DNA of 64,000 nucleotides from an uncultured Ellagibacter sp. (GTDB taxonomy: Bacteria > Actinomycetota > Coriobacteriia > Coriobacteriales > Eggerthellaceae), in assembly GCA_934663775.1 (NCBI GenBank), contig CAKUKU010000005.1:35814-99813 (forward strand). The letters are read 5' to 3'. The position numbers were made by a program, and so were the translations under genes. Positions within the stretch are counted from its first letter, which is position 1. The number at the start of each line of letters is the position of its first letter. This document shows positions 32,914-41,258 of this stretch, piece by piece. The notes beneath the pieces are model-generated. The model saw only the letters and a program-made list of their open reading frames with translations, did not search any database and was not told the DNA's origin.

Positions 32914-34170
32914 GTGGTTTCTTCGCTCCCTTGCTATTCGAAGCGCGTCGCCGCGACGGCGTGCACGGTCGCCCTGGTTTCGGCGCTTTCCCTGCCCACT
33001 GCGGCTCTTGCAATGACTCCCGGCTCTGCGGCGGATGCGGGTGCATCCGGCATCGAATTGCAATCGAAGGGCTGCATGATCAAGTTCGACCAGGCGCTCA
33101 TCGACCAGGTGGGCCTCCAACACGCAAGCGGCGCGTGCTTGGGCTACGCCGCCGCCTATGCCTCGACCATCACGTCGGGCGAGGTGCGCAGCTGGGTTGA
33201 CTACGACAACAACAAAGGCCAGGGCAGCTTCTTTGGCAAGAACATGACCGACGAGTTCGACTGCCGCGTCATCAACAGCGAGTCCGAGGTCCTGCGCACG
33301 CTCTACGACGCCGTCAACGAGGGTCACCCGGTCGTGCTCTACGTGACCACGAAAAGCAACTCGCAGCATTGGGTCACCGTCGTCGGCTACGAGAACGTGG
33401 ACGACCCGGACAACCTTACAACCGATAACTTCATCGTCCTCGACCCCGATTCCGCTCGTCAGAGCACCGAGCCCGAATCGCTCTCCGCGCGCGGGCTCAC
33501 GCTTCGATTCGGCGACTGGATGGGCAACGTGCGCATCTCCTACGCCACGGCGGGCGTCGATGATGGGCGCGTTGCCTCCGAGCACTTCAGCGACTGCTAC
33601 TACGGCGACTGGTACGTCGATGCGGGCGTGATTGACTACGTGTACGACCACGGCCTCATCACGGGCATCGGTGGCACGACCCGCTTCGATCCCGACGGCA
33701 AGCTCACGCGCGGGCAGGCGGCGACCATCCTCTATCGCATGGCGGGCTCCCCCGCACCGAGCGCCGACGAGCCCCAGTTCAGCGACGTCACCGACCCGGG
33801 CGCCTTCTACTACAACGCAGTGCTTTGGGCTCGTGAGAAGGGCGTGGCCAAGGGCATGGGCGACTCGAACACGTTCGCTCCCGAGGCCTACGTGACCCGC
33901 GAGCAGCTCGCCGTCATGATCTGCAACTATGCGGCGAACGTCGCGGGCTTGAACGCGGCAAGCAACGGCGAGGCGCTCTCCTCGCTCGCCGACGCGGCCA
34001 CCATCTCTTCTTGGGCCCAGCCGTCGTTTGGCTGGTGCTTCGATGAGGGCATCATCACAGGCCAGGTCAACGCGAGCGGATCGTTCGCCAACCCTCAGAA
34101 CACGGCGACGCGCGCCGAGATGGCGAAGATCGTAACGGTGCTCCATCGCGACGTCCTCGCGTTGGGTTAG
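32914..34170 (+). CDS. Secreted papain-like (C39-type) cysteine peptidase with three SLH domains
   Basis: 418 aa from a GTG preceded by AGAGG; the open frame upstream lacks a ribosome site. A Sec signal peptide (basic head, then ATACTVALVSALSLPTAALA) is probably cut after Ala33. The N-terminal domain has the order Cys75 (ASGACLGYAAAYAS), His152 (SQHWVTVVGYE) and Asp177 (FIVLDPDS), matching C39-like peptidase folds. Three SLH repeats follow (about 195-255, 260-320, 330-410), each with the FxD...A..W...G...G pattern and TRGQAATILYRM, TREQLAVMICNY or TRAEMAKIVTVL ends. SLH domains bind secondary cell-wall polymers, so the protein is likely surface-held. The peptidase substrate is unknown. Confidence 0.85.
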   Translation: MVSSLPCYSKRVAATACTVALVSALSLPTAALAMTPGSAADAGASGIELQSKGCMIKFDQALIDQVGLQHASGACLGYAAAYASTITSGEVRSWVDYDNNKGQGSFFGKNMTDEFDCRVINSESEVLRTLYDAVNEGHPVVLYVTTKSNSQHWVTVVGYENVDDPDNLTTDNFIVLDPDSARQSTEPESLSARGLTLRFGDWMGNVRISYATAGVDDGRVASEHFSDCYYGDWYVDAGVIDYVYDHGLITGIGGTTRFDPDGKLTRGQAATILYRMAGSPAPSADEPQFSDVTDPGAFYYNAVLWAREKGVAKGMGDSNTFAPEAYVTREQLAVMICNYAANVAGLNAASNGEALSSLADAATISSWAQPSFGWCFDEGIITGQVNASGSFANPQNTATRAEMAKIVTVLHRDVLALG

Positions 34171-34235
34171 CTTGCTGACTGTACTCTTTTCGGGACACCG
34201 TATGCGCGCCTGAGGCCGCTGTGGTCGACTGCGCG

Positions 34236-34275
34236 CGGGGGCGCTGCGGGCGATGTCTCTCCCGCAGCGCCCCCG
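34236..34275. terminator. 15-bp perfect hairpin after the SLH protein gene
   Basis: CGGGGGCGCTGCGGG (34236-34250) pairs perfectly with 34261-34275 around a 10-nt loop, 66 nt past the stop. There is no T-run, so it may be an atypical terminator or an mRNA 3'-end stabiliser. Confidence 0.6.
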
Positions 34276-34451
34276 CTACGTTACTGGTGTGTTAAATGCG
34301 CGGCGCAACTTTCGAGCGCTTGCGTTTCGCGAGTAAAATAGACGAACGTTTGGAGTTCGCCTGGCCGCGTCCGAGCGTGCTGGCTCGCGCAGTCCTGGGT
34401 CGAAACTCACGAGGTTGGAAAGCAGTTCGGTTGCGCGGTAGAAGGAGAACC

Positions 34452-36059
34452 ATGACCAAGCATATTTTCGTGACGGGCGGCGTCGTCTCATCGTTGGGCA
34501 AGGGCATCACGGCGGCGTCCTTGGGGCACCTGCTCAAGGCGCGCGGCTACAAGGTCACCATGCAGAAGATGGACCCGTACCTCAACGTCGACCCGGGCAC
34601 CATGAGCCCGTTCCAGCACGGCGAGGTCTTCGTCACCGACGACGGGCACGAGGGCGACCTCGATCTTGGCCACTACGAGCGTTTCATCGACGAATCCCTT
34701 TCGCGCGAGTCCAACTTCACGCAGGGCTCCATCTACCAGACGCTGATCGCGCGCGAGCGCCGCGGCGACTTCCTCGGCGGAACCGTGCAGGTCATCCCGC
34801 ACGTGACCGAGGCCATCAAGGAGCGTTTGCGCCGCATCGCCTCCCAGTCGAACGCCGACATCGTCATCTCCGAGATCGGCGGCACGATCGGCGACATTGA
34901 ATCCCAGCCCTTCATCGAGGCCGCACGCCAGTTCAAAAAAGAGAAGAACCCGGGTGACGTGCTGTTCGTCCATGTGACGCTCGTACCTTACATCGCCGCA
35001 GCTCACGAGGTGAAAACCAAGCCGACCCAGCACTCCGTGAAGGAGCTGCGCTCCATCGGCGTACAGCCCGATTTCATCGTGTGCCGATCCGATCACGAGA
35101 TTACCGACAAGGTGCGCGAGAAGATCGCGCTGTTCTGCGACGTGGCCACCGAAGACGTGCTCGCCTGCACCGACTCGCCCTCGATTTATCAGGTGCCGAT
35201 CGCCTTAGACGAGCAGGGCTTCGACGTGAAGGTGCTCAACAAGCTCGGCCTTGAGGTGCGCCCGATCGACCTCGCGCCGCTGAAGTCGTTTTTGCAGGCC
35301 GCCGACAACTGCGAGGGCCAGATCGACATTGCGGTCGTGGGCAAGTACGTCTCGCTTCCCGACGCCTATCTCTCCGTCATCGAGGCGCTCGGGCATGCCG
35401 GCGTCCACGAGGGGCGCCATGTGGAAGTGCACCTCATCGACGGTGAGGAGCTCACCGACGACAACGCCGAGGAAGTGCTCGGGGCGATGGACGGCATCCT
35501 CGTGCCGGGCGGCTTCGGGCAGCGCGCCTTCGAGGGAAAGATCGCTGCTGCGCGCTTCGCCCGCGTGAACAAGGTTCCGTTCCTCGGCATCTGCCTGGGA
35601 CTTCAGGCCGCGGTCTGCGAGTTCGCCCGCGATGTCGCAGGTATGCCGGGAGCCACGTCGGCAGAATTCGACGAGCAGGCGGAATACCCCGTGATCGACC
35701 TTATGCCCGAGCAGGAGGACGTCGAGGACAAGGGCGGCACTATGCGTTTAGGTGCCTATCCTTGCAAAGTCACTCCCGGCACGCGCGCCCACGAGGCGTA
35801 TGGCGAGGAAATCATCTACGAGCGTCATCGCCATCGCTACGAAGTGAACAACGCCTTCCGCGATCGCCTTCAGGAAGCGGGGCTCGTCGTTTCCGGCGTG
35901 TCGCCCGACGGGCGTCTGACCGAGATGATCGAACTTCCCGATCATCCGTGGTTCGTAGCAAGCCAGGGCCATCCCGAGTTCAAGAGCCGTCCGACGCGCC
36001 CGCATCCGCTGTTCAGCGCCTTCGTGCACGCCGCCGCGGTTCGCAAGTACCGTGGCTGA
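34452..36059 (+). CDS. pyrG: CTP synthase
   Basis: 535-aa enzyme converting UTP to CTP with glutamine and ATP. The start ATG follows GAAGGAG; the upstream open frame is not coding-like. The synthase domain begins [20 protein letters not shown] and includes [20 protein letters not shown]. The C-terminal class I glutamine amidotransferase has [13 protein letters not shown], then the nucleophile Cys in [13 protein letters not shown], and the His-x-Glu of [11 protein letters not shown]. The xer gene starts inside its last codons (8-nt overlap), so they are translationally coupled. Confidence 0.98.
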   Translation: MTKHIFVTGGVVSSLGKGITAASLGHLLKARGYKVTMQKMDPYLNVDPGTMSPFQHGEVFVTDDGHEGDLDLGHYERFIDESLSRESNFTQGSIYQTLIARERRGDFLGGTVQVIPHVTEAIKERLRRIASQSNADIVISEIGGTIGDIESQPFIEAARQFKKEKNPGDVLFVHVTLVPYIAAAHEVKTKPTQHSVKELRSIGVQPDFIVCRSDHEITDKVREKIALFCDVATEDVLACTDSPSIYQVPIALDEQGFDVKVLNKLGLEVRPIDLAPLKSFLQAADNCEGQIDIAVVGKYVSLPDAYLSVIEALGHAGVHEGRHVEVHLIDGEELTDDNAEEVLGAMDGILVPGGFGQRAFEGKIAAARFARVNKVPFLGICLGLQAAVCEFARDVAGMPGATSAEFDEQAEYPVIDLMPEQEDVEDKGGTMRLGAYPCKVTPGTRAHEAYGEEIIYERHRHRYEVNNAFRDRLQEAGLVVSGVSPDGRLTEMIELPDHPWFVASQGHPEFKSRPTRPHPLFSAFVHAAAVRKYRG

Positions 36060-36942
36060 TCCGATTTCGGAATATCTCACCTGCCTGCGCATCGAGCGCG
36101 GGCGCGCGCCGCGGACGATCGAGGCCTACCAGCGCGACCTCGGCGACTTCGAGGAGTTCTTGGAGCGCCGGGGCCTCGGGCCCGTCGTTCGGGCCGATCG
36201 TGCGGCGCTCGCCGCCTACGAAGCCGACCTTTCCGAACGTGGGTACGCGCCCATGTCCGTGAAGCGCCGGCTCTCGGCGATCAAGGGGCTCTACCGCTAT
36301 CTCGTGCGGGAAGAGGTCATCCCCACGAGTCCCGCCGACTTGATCGCCACGCCCAAAGCCCCCGACCGCCTGCCCGATGTGCTCTCGATCGCCCAAGTGA
36401 ACGACTTAATGGCGCATGCGGATGATTCCACGCCCGCCTCCCAGCGCGACCATGCCCTGCTCGAAGTGCTCTACGGCTGCGGCCTGCGCGCGAGCGAGGC
36501 ATGCGATCTCAACCTCGGCGACCTCGCACTCGACGAGGGTTATCTGCGCGTGCTCGGAAAGGGCGACAAGGAGCGCGTTGCCCCCATCTCGGGCGCCGCG
36601 CTGCGCACGCTGTCCGCCTATCTCGACGAGGGGCGCCGCTCGCTCGAGGGCGGGCGCGGGAAGTCGGGCGGCGCGGTGTTTCTAAATGCTCGCGGTGGGC
36701 GACTCACGCGGCAGAGCGTGCACAAGATCGTCGCGCGCGCGGGGCTCGCCATCGGCGTCTCGAACCTCCACCCGCATACGCTTCGCCATTCTTTCGCCAC
36801 CCATCTGCTCGAAGGCGGTGCCGATTTGCGCGCCATCCAGGAGATGCTCGGGCACTCCGATATCTCGACGACTCAGATCTACACGCACGTCGACCGCTCT
36901 CACATTCGCGAGGAATACCTCGCCGCCCACCCGCGCGCCTAG
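36052..36942 (+). CDS. xerD: Site-specific tyrosine recombinase XerD/XerC
   Basis: 296 aa from a GTG overlapping the pyrG stop. An N-terminal SAM-like core-binding domain (residues 1-100) precedes the catalytic domain. The full catalytic set is present: Arg146 (GCGLRASEA), Lys170 (VLGKGDKER), His242 and Arg245 ([10 protein letters not shown]), His268 (LGHSDIS) and the nucleophile Tyr277 (TTQIYTHVD). The size, complete domains and lack of flanking mobile DNA favour the housekeeping recombinase that resolves chromosome dimers at dif over a phage integrase. The XerC/XerD choice is not certain. Confidence 0.88.
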   Translation: MADPISEYLTCLRIERGRAPRTIEAYQRDLGDFEEFLERRGLGPVVRADRAALAAYEADLSERGYAPMSVKRRLSAIKGLYRYLVREEVIPTSPADLIATPKAPDRLPDVLSIAQVNDLMAHADDSTPASQRDHALLEVLYGCGLRASEACDLNLGDLALDEGYLRVLGKGDKERVAPISGAALRTLSAYLDEGRRSLEGGRGKSGGAVFLNARGGRLTRQSVHKIVARAGLAIGVSNLHPHTLRHSFATHLLEGGADLRAIQEMLGHSDISTTQIYTHVDRSHIREEYLAAHPRA

Positions 36943-37011
36943 GGCGCCTGCGCGCTCGCCGCCCCACTTTCCCCCACACCCACACAATCCCCCCACATTG
37001 CCCCATCGCGT

Positions 37012-37065
37012 CCCGCGGCCCATATCTTGGGCCGCGGGGTCGTTGCGCCCCATATCTTGCGCCGC
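37012..37065. repeat. Direct repeat with hairpin in the xerD-mraZ gap
   Basis: CCCATATCTTGGGCCGC (37019-37035) and CCCATATCTTGCGCCGC (37049-37065) differ by one base and are 30 nt apart. The first copy forms the loop and right arm of a perfect 10-bp hairpin CCCGCGGCCC/GGGCCGCGGG (37012-37021 with 37029-37038). It may act as a terminator for xerD without a T-run. Confidence 0.65.
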
Positions 37066-37133
37066 ATATTTCGAGCGCATGGCAACAGTGCAGCTCAAAG
37101 TGTCCGAAATGCCCTTTAAGTCCCACGAAATGA

Positions 37134-37162
37134 TTGTAAAGTGGGGGATTGTGGGATAGAAT
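37134..37162 (+). promoter_or_regulatory. Promoter of the mraZ/dcw cluster
   Basis: TTGTAA (37134-37139), a 17-bp spacer and TAGAAT (37157-37162) lie 41 nt before the mraZ ATG. It is the only good promoter seen before ftsZ in the cluster. Confidence 0.75.
37142..37156 (+). promoter_or_regulatory. MraZ-binding boxes in the promoter spacer
   Basis: TGGGG and TGGGA occur 10 nt apart (5-nt gap), matching the TGGGN-N5-TGGGN repeats bound by MraZ in other bacteria. They fill the space between -35 and -10, so MraZ bound here would block the polymerase, consistent with autorepression. Confidence 0.65.
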
Positions 37163-37203
37163 GCAATGCATTGGAAGCCACTGCAGGGTTTCGAAGGGAA
37201 ACG

Positions 37204-37698
37204 ATGACGGACGATGCCAAACAGATCGAGGAGGTTGCCGAAGAGGCCGCGCCCAGGCGCGATGTGGTTCTCAACGGTGAATACCGCTTCAAGGTCGACG
37301 GCAAGGGCCGCGTGTCGCTTCCCGCGAAATTCCGAAAGGTGCTTTCATCCCAGCTCGTCGTCGCCAGGGATCTGGACAACGAATGCCTCTACGTGTTCGA
37401 AACTCCCGATTTCGAGGCATGGATCACCAAGATGTTCGACTCGTTCGTCGAGAAGAAGCATCCCACCAAGCGCGAGTGCCGTCACATCATGTTGAAGCTC
37501 AAGTCGCTTGCCAAGGACGTGGAAGTCGACAAGACCGGTCGCATCATGCTTCCCGCCGACGCGCGCGAGAAGTGCGGCATCGACAAGGACGTCGTCGTGA
37601 TCGGCAACACCGGGCGATTCGAAATCTGGGACGCGAAGCGTTACGACGAAGTCATCGACGACACCGACATCTCGATGTTGCTCGACCTTGCGGAGTAA
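37204..37698 (+). CDS. mraZ: Transcriptional regulator MraZ
   Basis: 164 aa from the ATG after GAAGGGAAA. Two AbrB-like DNA-binding half-domains each have the MraZ signature: DGKGRVSLPAKFR near residue 32 and DKTGRIMLPADAR near 110. An acidic N-terminal extension of about 22 residues precedes the first domain and makes it longer than the usual ~145 aa. MraZ forms ring oligomers and represses its own dcw promoter. Matching boxes are present upstream. It is the first gene of the division and cell-wall cluster, 3 nt before rsmH. Confidence 0.96.
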   Translation: MTDDAKQIEEVAEEAAPRRDVVLNGEYRFKVDGKGRVSLPAKFRKVLSSQLVVARDLDNECLYVFETPDFEAWITKMFDSFVEKKHPTKRECRHIMLKLKSLAKDVEVDKTGRIMLPADAREKCGIDKDVVVIGNTGRFEIWDAKRYDEVIDDTDISMLLDLAE

Positions 37699-37701
37699 GA
37701 C

Positions 37702-38667
37702 GTGAGCGAAATGACAAGCGAATATCGGCACACACCGGTCCTGCTCGCCGAGTGCCTCGAACAACTCAAACTACAAACACAGCATACGTTCGTGGACGCA
37801 ACGCTCGGCGGGGCAGGGCATTCCTTCGAAGTCGCGAAACAACTCGGCCCCGAGGGCACGCTCATCGGCATCGACCAAGACGAAGTGGCGCTCGCCGCCG
37901 CTCGCGAGAAGCTTGAGTCGCTGCCGAAGCGAACCCGTCCCGCGCTCGAGCTGCTTCACGGCAACTTCGGGGAGCTCGATGAGCTTCTCACCTCTGCCGA
38001 GGTTCCCGGGATCGACGCCATTCTCTTCGATCTCGGCGTTTCCTCCGTGCAGATCGACACGCCGTCACGCGGCTTCTCCTTCAAAGAAGAGGCCCCCCTT
38101 GACATGCGGATGGATCCGAGTACACAAACTCAAACCGCAGCAGAGATCGTCAACACCTACAACGCAGCAGATCTCGCTCGGATAATCCGCGCCTATTCGG
38201 ATGAGAAGTGGGCTTCGAGAATCGCCGACTTCATCGTGCGCGAGCGCGAGAAGGAGCCGTTCGAGACGAGTGGCCAGCTGGTGGAAGTTATCAAAGCCGC
38301 CATCCCTGCTTCAGCCCGCAGACAAGGCGGGCACCCCGCGAAGCGGACGTTCCAGGCTCTTCGGATTGAAGTCAACTCGGAGCTGGATGTGCTGCGTCGA
38401 GGTTTGGACGCCGCCATCCGCTGGCTGAATCCGAAAGGCAGGATAGCCGTCATCAGCTATCACTCGCTGGAAGACCGCATCGTGAAGGATGCGTTCGCCT
38501 CCATGGCGAACCGGTGCACCTGCCCGCCCGACCTGCCGGTCTGCGTGTGCGGGAAGCAGCCGATACTCAAGATTGTCACGCGGAAGCCCATCCTTCCGAC
38601 GCCCGAGGAAATCGAGAGGAACCCTCGGGCACGAAGCGCTAAGCTGCGCGTCGCGCAGAAGCTCTAA
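37702..38667 (+). CDS. rsmH: 16S rRNA (cytosine-1402-N4)-methyltransferase RsmH (MraW)
   Basis: 321 aa from a GTG 3 nt after mraZ; an ATG 3 codons later is an alternative. SAM-binding features include HTPVLLAECLEQL, the FVDATLGGAGHS motif I, and IDAILFDLGVSSVQID with the GFSFKEEAPLDMRMD signature. AVISYHSLEDRIVKD is near the C terminus. It methylates C1402 in the ribosomal P site. A GC hairpin (38683-38705) separates it from ftsL. Confidence 0.97.
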   Translation: MSEMTSEYRHTPVLLAECLEQLKLQTQHTFVDATLGGAGHSFEVAKQLGPEGTLIGIDQDEVALAAAREKLESLPKRTRPALELLHGNFGELDELLTSAEVPGIDAILFDLGVSSVQIDTPSRGFSFKEEAPLDMRMDPSTQTQTAAEIVNTYNAADLARIIRAYSDEKWASRIADFIVREREKEPFETSGQLVEVIKAAIPASARRQGGHPAKRTFQALRIEVNSELDVLRRGLDAAIRWLNPKGRIAVISYHSLEDRIVKDAFASMANRCTCPPDLPVCVCGKQPILKIVTRKPILPTPEEIERNPRARSAKLRVAQKL

Positions 38668-38682
38668 CCGAATAACAAGCCC

Positions 38683-38705
38683 ACGTCGCCCCCTCGGGGG
38701 CGTCG
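38683..38705 (+). terminator. Hairpin between rsmH and ftsL
   Basis: CGCCCC and GGGGCG pair around a CTCG tetraloop, extended by ACG/CGT across a T-T mismatch. No T-run follows, so it is probably a processing site or weak attenuator inside the cluster. Confidence 0.4.
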
Positions 38706-38749
38706 TTGCCTGAAATGCCGATAGAAACGAAACGAGAAAGGGGTGGAAC

Positions 38750-39205
38750 ATGGGCGCATCTCCCGCATACGCGCGCACCGCGGAGCGCGCGCCCGAGCGT
38801 CATTCCTCCCGCCCCCGCATCTCCGTCGTTCCCGGCGGCAAAACCCAGGTCGAAACCTTGTCGCCCGCGATCATCATGCTTGCGCGTGCGGTCGCGGTCG
38901 TTCTCGTCGCGCTCGCCCTCGTGGCGTTCGCGCGCATCGCGCTCACTGCCGCCGCCGTCAACGTGGAGGTCGAGTCGAAAAGCTACGACAGCCTCATCGA
39001 CACCGCTCGTTCCGAGGGCAGCTCGCTCGAGGTGGCGCAAAGCACGCTTTCCAACCCGTCCCGCATCAAGTCCGAGGCGAGCGCCCTTGGCATGTCCGCG
39101 CCCGAATCGAGCAGCAAGATCGTGCTTCCCGAGGACATCGTGGCGACCGACGCGGCGGGCAACATCTCGCTTTCCCAGAGTCTGGCCGCCGCGGCGCGGA
39201 GCTAG
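38750..39205 (+). CDS. ftsL: FtsL-like cell division protein
   Basis: 151-aa bitopic membrane protein in the canonical position between rsmH and ftsI, with AAAGGGGTGG before the ATG. A basic cytoplasmic segment (1-43) precedes one membrane helix (IIMLARAVAVVLVALALVAF). A periplasmic stretch with helical heptads and the FtsL-like end SRIKSEASALGMSAP follows. FtsL partners FtsB/DivIC and FtsQ and activates FtsW-FtsI. Sequence conservation in this family is low, so identity rests on topology and position. Confidence 0.8.
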   Translation: MGASPAYARTAERAPERHSSRPRISVVPGGKTQVETLSPAIIMLARAVAVVLVALALVAFARIALTAAAVNVEVESKSYDSLIDTARSEGSSLEVAQSTLSNPSRIKSEASALGMSAPESSSKIVLPEDIVATDAAGNISLSQSLAAAARS

Positions 39206-39214
39206 CGGGCGGAT

Positions 39215-41248
39215 ATGACCGACCGCAGACGCGACATGCGCGGCGGGGATTATTCCCGCAGGCGCGAAGAGGGGAGAGCGAATATTTCTCGCAGCGAGGG
39301 GCGATCGTCTCGCACTCGCTCGCAGGGCCGGGGCTCCTCCCGTCCGAGCGAGCGCTCGTATCGCGGCTCCTCATCGCGCACGCAGCGCTCATCGCGCGAG
39401 TCTGCTTCGTCGCGAGCCGCTCGCGACACGAGGAGCTCGCGCAGCGATCGCGATGAACGCGCTTCTCGCGGGGCGGCTTCTTCTCGAAGCGCGCTTTCCA
39501 GCATACTCGGCACTGCCGGTGCCGTCGGCAGCTCCGTCGGAAGAGCCGTTGGAGGCGCTGCCGAGCGCATCAACGCAAGTCATGCCGCCGAGAGGGTGAA
39601 TTCGAATCGCCCCTTCGTCCTTCTTCTGATCTTTGCCGCCATTGCCGCGATTTTCTTCCTGCGCTTGGGATATCTCCAGATCATTGAGGCGGGCCATTAT
39701 TCGGCGATGGCCGAAGAGGCGCGCACGATCTCGTTCACCACAACACCGCATCGCGGCACCATCTACGACCGCAACGGCACGGTGCTCGCGAAAAGCGTCG
39801 ACGCCACGACCATCTACGCAAACCCCGCCGAGGTCACGGACCCCGCAGGAGAGGCGCGCGCGATCGCCGGGGTGCTCGGCGGCGAGGCCTCCGACTACCA
39901 AGACCTGCTCTCCAAAAACTCGACGACCTTCGTCTACGTGAAGCGCCAGGCGGACGTCGACGCCGCCGCCGAGGTGAAAAGCCTCAAACTCGACGGCATC
40001 TACTTCATCGCCGACACGCGCCGCGAGTACCCGTGCGGCCAGATCGGCGGCCAGGTCATCGGCTACTGCAACGTCGACGGCGAGGGTATCACGGGCCTTG
40101 AGCTGCAATACAACGACATCCTCTCCGGCACGCCCGGCACCTACACCGCCGAGCGCGGGGAAAAAGGCCTTCCCATCCCCGGCGGTGTCAAGGAGGAGAC
40201 GCCTGCAGTCGACGGGCAGGACATCATGATCTCGCTCGACATCGAGCTGCAGGAATATGTGGAGAACCGCGTCGCCGAGGCATCGCAGGAGATGTCCTCT
40301 GCGGGCGGCTCGTCGGTCGTGATGGACGCGGGCACGGGCGAGATCTACGCCATCGCGTCTCTGCCCTACATGGACCCTTCCGATATGTCGAACTCGAAAT
40401 CTGGTTCTGACCAGGTGAAACCAATCACCCAGGCGTTCGAGCCGGGCTCGGTGTTCAAGACGGTGTCGGCGATGACCATCTTGGAAGAAGGGGCGATGAC
40501 GCCTGACGACACGCTCTTTTGCCCCGCGGTGATCGAGGCCGACGGCTACAAGGTCTCCGACGCGCACGAGCGCTCCGACCAGACCTTCTCGTTCCGCCAG
40601 ATTCTCGACCAGTCCTCAAACGTCGGCATCTCGCTTTCGGTGCAGAAGATGACCGACGGGTTCACCAAGCTCTACGAGCATATCCAGAAGTACAACCTGT
40701 GCGAGAAGACGGGCGTCGACTACCCGGGCGAGGCATCGGGTACGCTTCAGCCGATCGAGAACTGGGCCACGATCACGGGGTGGAACGTGAGCTTTGGGCA
40801 GGGCGTCGCAGTGACGCCGCTCCAGCTCGTGCGCTTCTACGGGGCGCTTGCCAACGACGGGGTCGAAGTGACGCCGCACTTCCTCGTGAGCAAGCCGCAG
40901 ACAGGTGAGGTGCCTACCTACGATACCGAGTACGTGATCGAGAACAAGGCCGCCATTCCGACCATCACCGACATGCTGAAAACGGTGGTCACCGACGGTA
41001 CGGGCAAGAATGCCCAGATAGACGGCTATTCGGTGGCGGGTAAAACCTCCACGGCGGAAATCGCGGAGGGCGGCGTGTACCGACAGGGCGTCTACAACTT
41101 GTGCTTCGAGGGATTTTTGCCCGACTCATCGAGCCAATTAGTTTGTTTTGTGGGACTCAATGAGGTGCCGAGTCAGGGAAACGTGGCGAATGTTTTTAAG
41201 GATATAATGACGTGTGCTATCGAACGATACAAGATTCAGCCGGAGTGA
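39215..41248 (+). CDS. ftsI: Septal class B penicillin-binding protein (FtsI/PBP3) with long Ser/Arg-rich cytoplasmic tail
   Basis: 677-aa transpeptidase. Residues 1 to about 125 are a cytoplasmic tail dominated by Arg and Ser, far longer than the ~40 residues usual before the membrane helix. The helix (PFVLLLIFAAIAAIFFLRLG) is near 131-150. The dimerisation domain has PHRGTIYDRNGTVLA and GLELQYNDILSG. Catalytic motifs are Ser412-x-x-Lys415 (EPGSVFKTVS), SSN at 467-469 and a KTS triad at 610-612 (VAGKTSTAE), where most PBPs have KTG or KSG. It cross-links septal peptidoglycan with FtsW. The murE ribosome site overlaps its stop codon. Confidence 0.95.
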   Translation: MTDRRRDMRGGDYSRRREEGRANISRSEGRSSRTRSQGRGSSRPSERSYRGSSSRTQRSSRESASSRAARDTRSSRSDRDERASRGAASSRSALSSILGTAGAVGSSVGRAVGGAAERINASHAAERVNSNRPFVLLLIFAAIAAIFFLRLGYLQIIEAGHYSAMAEEARTISFTTTPHRGTIYDRNGTVLAKSVDATTIYANPAEVTDPAGEARAIAGVLGGEASDYQDLLSKNSTTFVYVKRQADVDAAAEVKSLKLDGIYFIADTRREYPCGQIGGQVIGYCNVDGEGITGLELQYNDILSGTPGTYTAERGEKGLPIPGGVKEETPAVDGQDIMISLDIELQEYVENRVAEASQEMSSAGGSSVVMDAGTGEIYAIASLPYMDPSDMSNSKSGSDQVKPITQAFEPGSVFKTVSAMTILEEGAMTPDDTLFCPAVIEADGYKVSDAHERSDQTFSFRQILDQSSNVGISLSVQKMTDGFTKLYEHIQKYNLCEKTGVDYPGEASGTLQPIENWATITGWNVSFGQGVAVTPLQLVRFYGALANDGVEVTPHFLVSKPQTGEVPTYDTEYVIENKAAIPTITDMLKTVVTDGTGKNAQIDGYSVAGKTSTAEIAEGGVYRQGVYNLCFEGFLPDSSSQLVCFVGLNEVPSQGNVANVFKDIMTCAIERYKIQPE

Positions 41249-41258
41249 GGTAGGCAAC

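Noticed and set aside
36052-36942. The tyrosine recombinase as a phage or island integrase
   Set aside because: It is translationally coupled to pyrG, has the compact XerC/D length, and no attachment repeats, excisionase or cargo genes are nearby.
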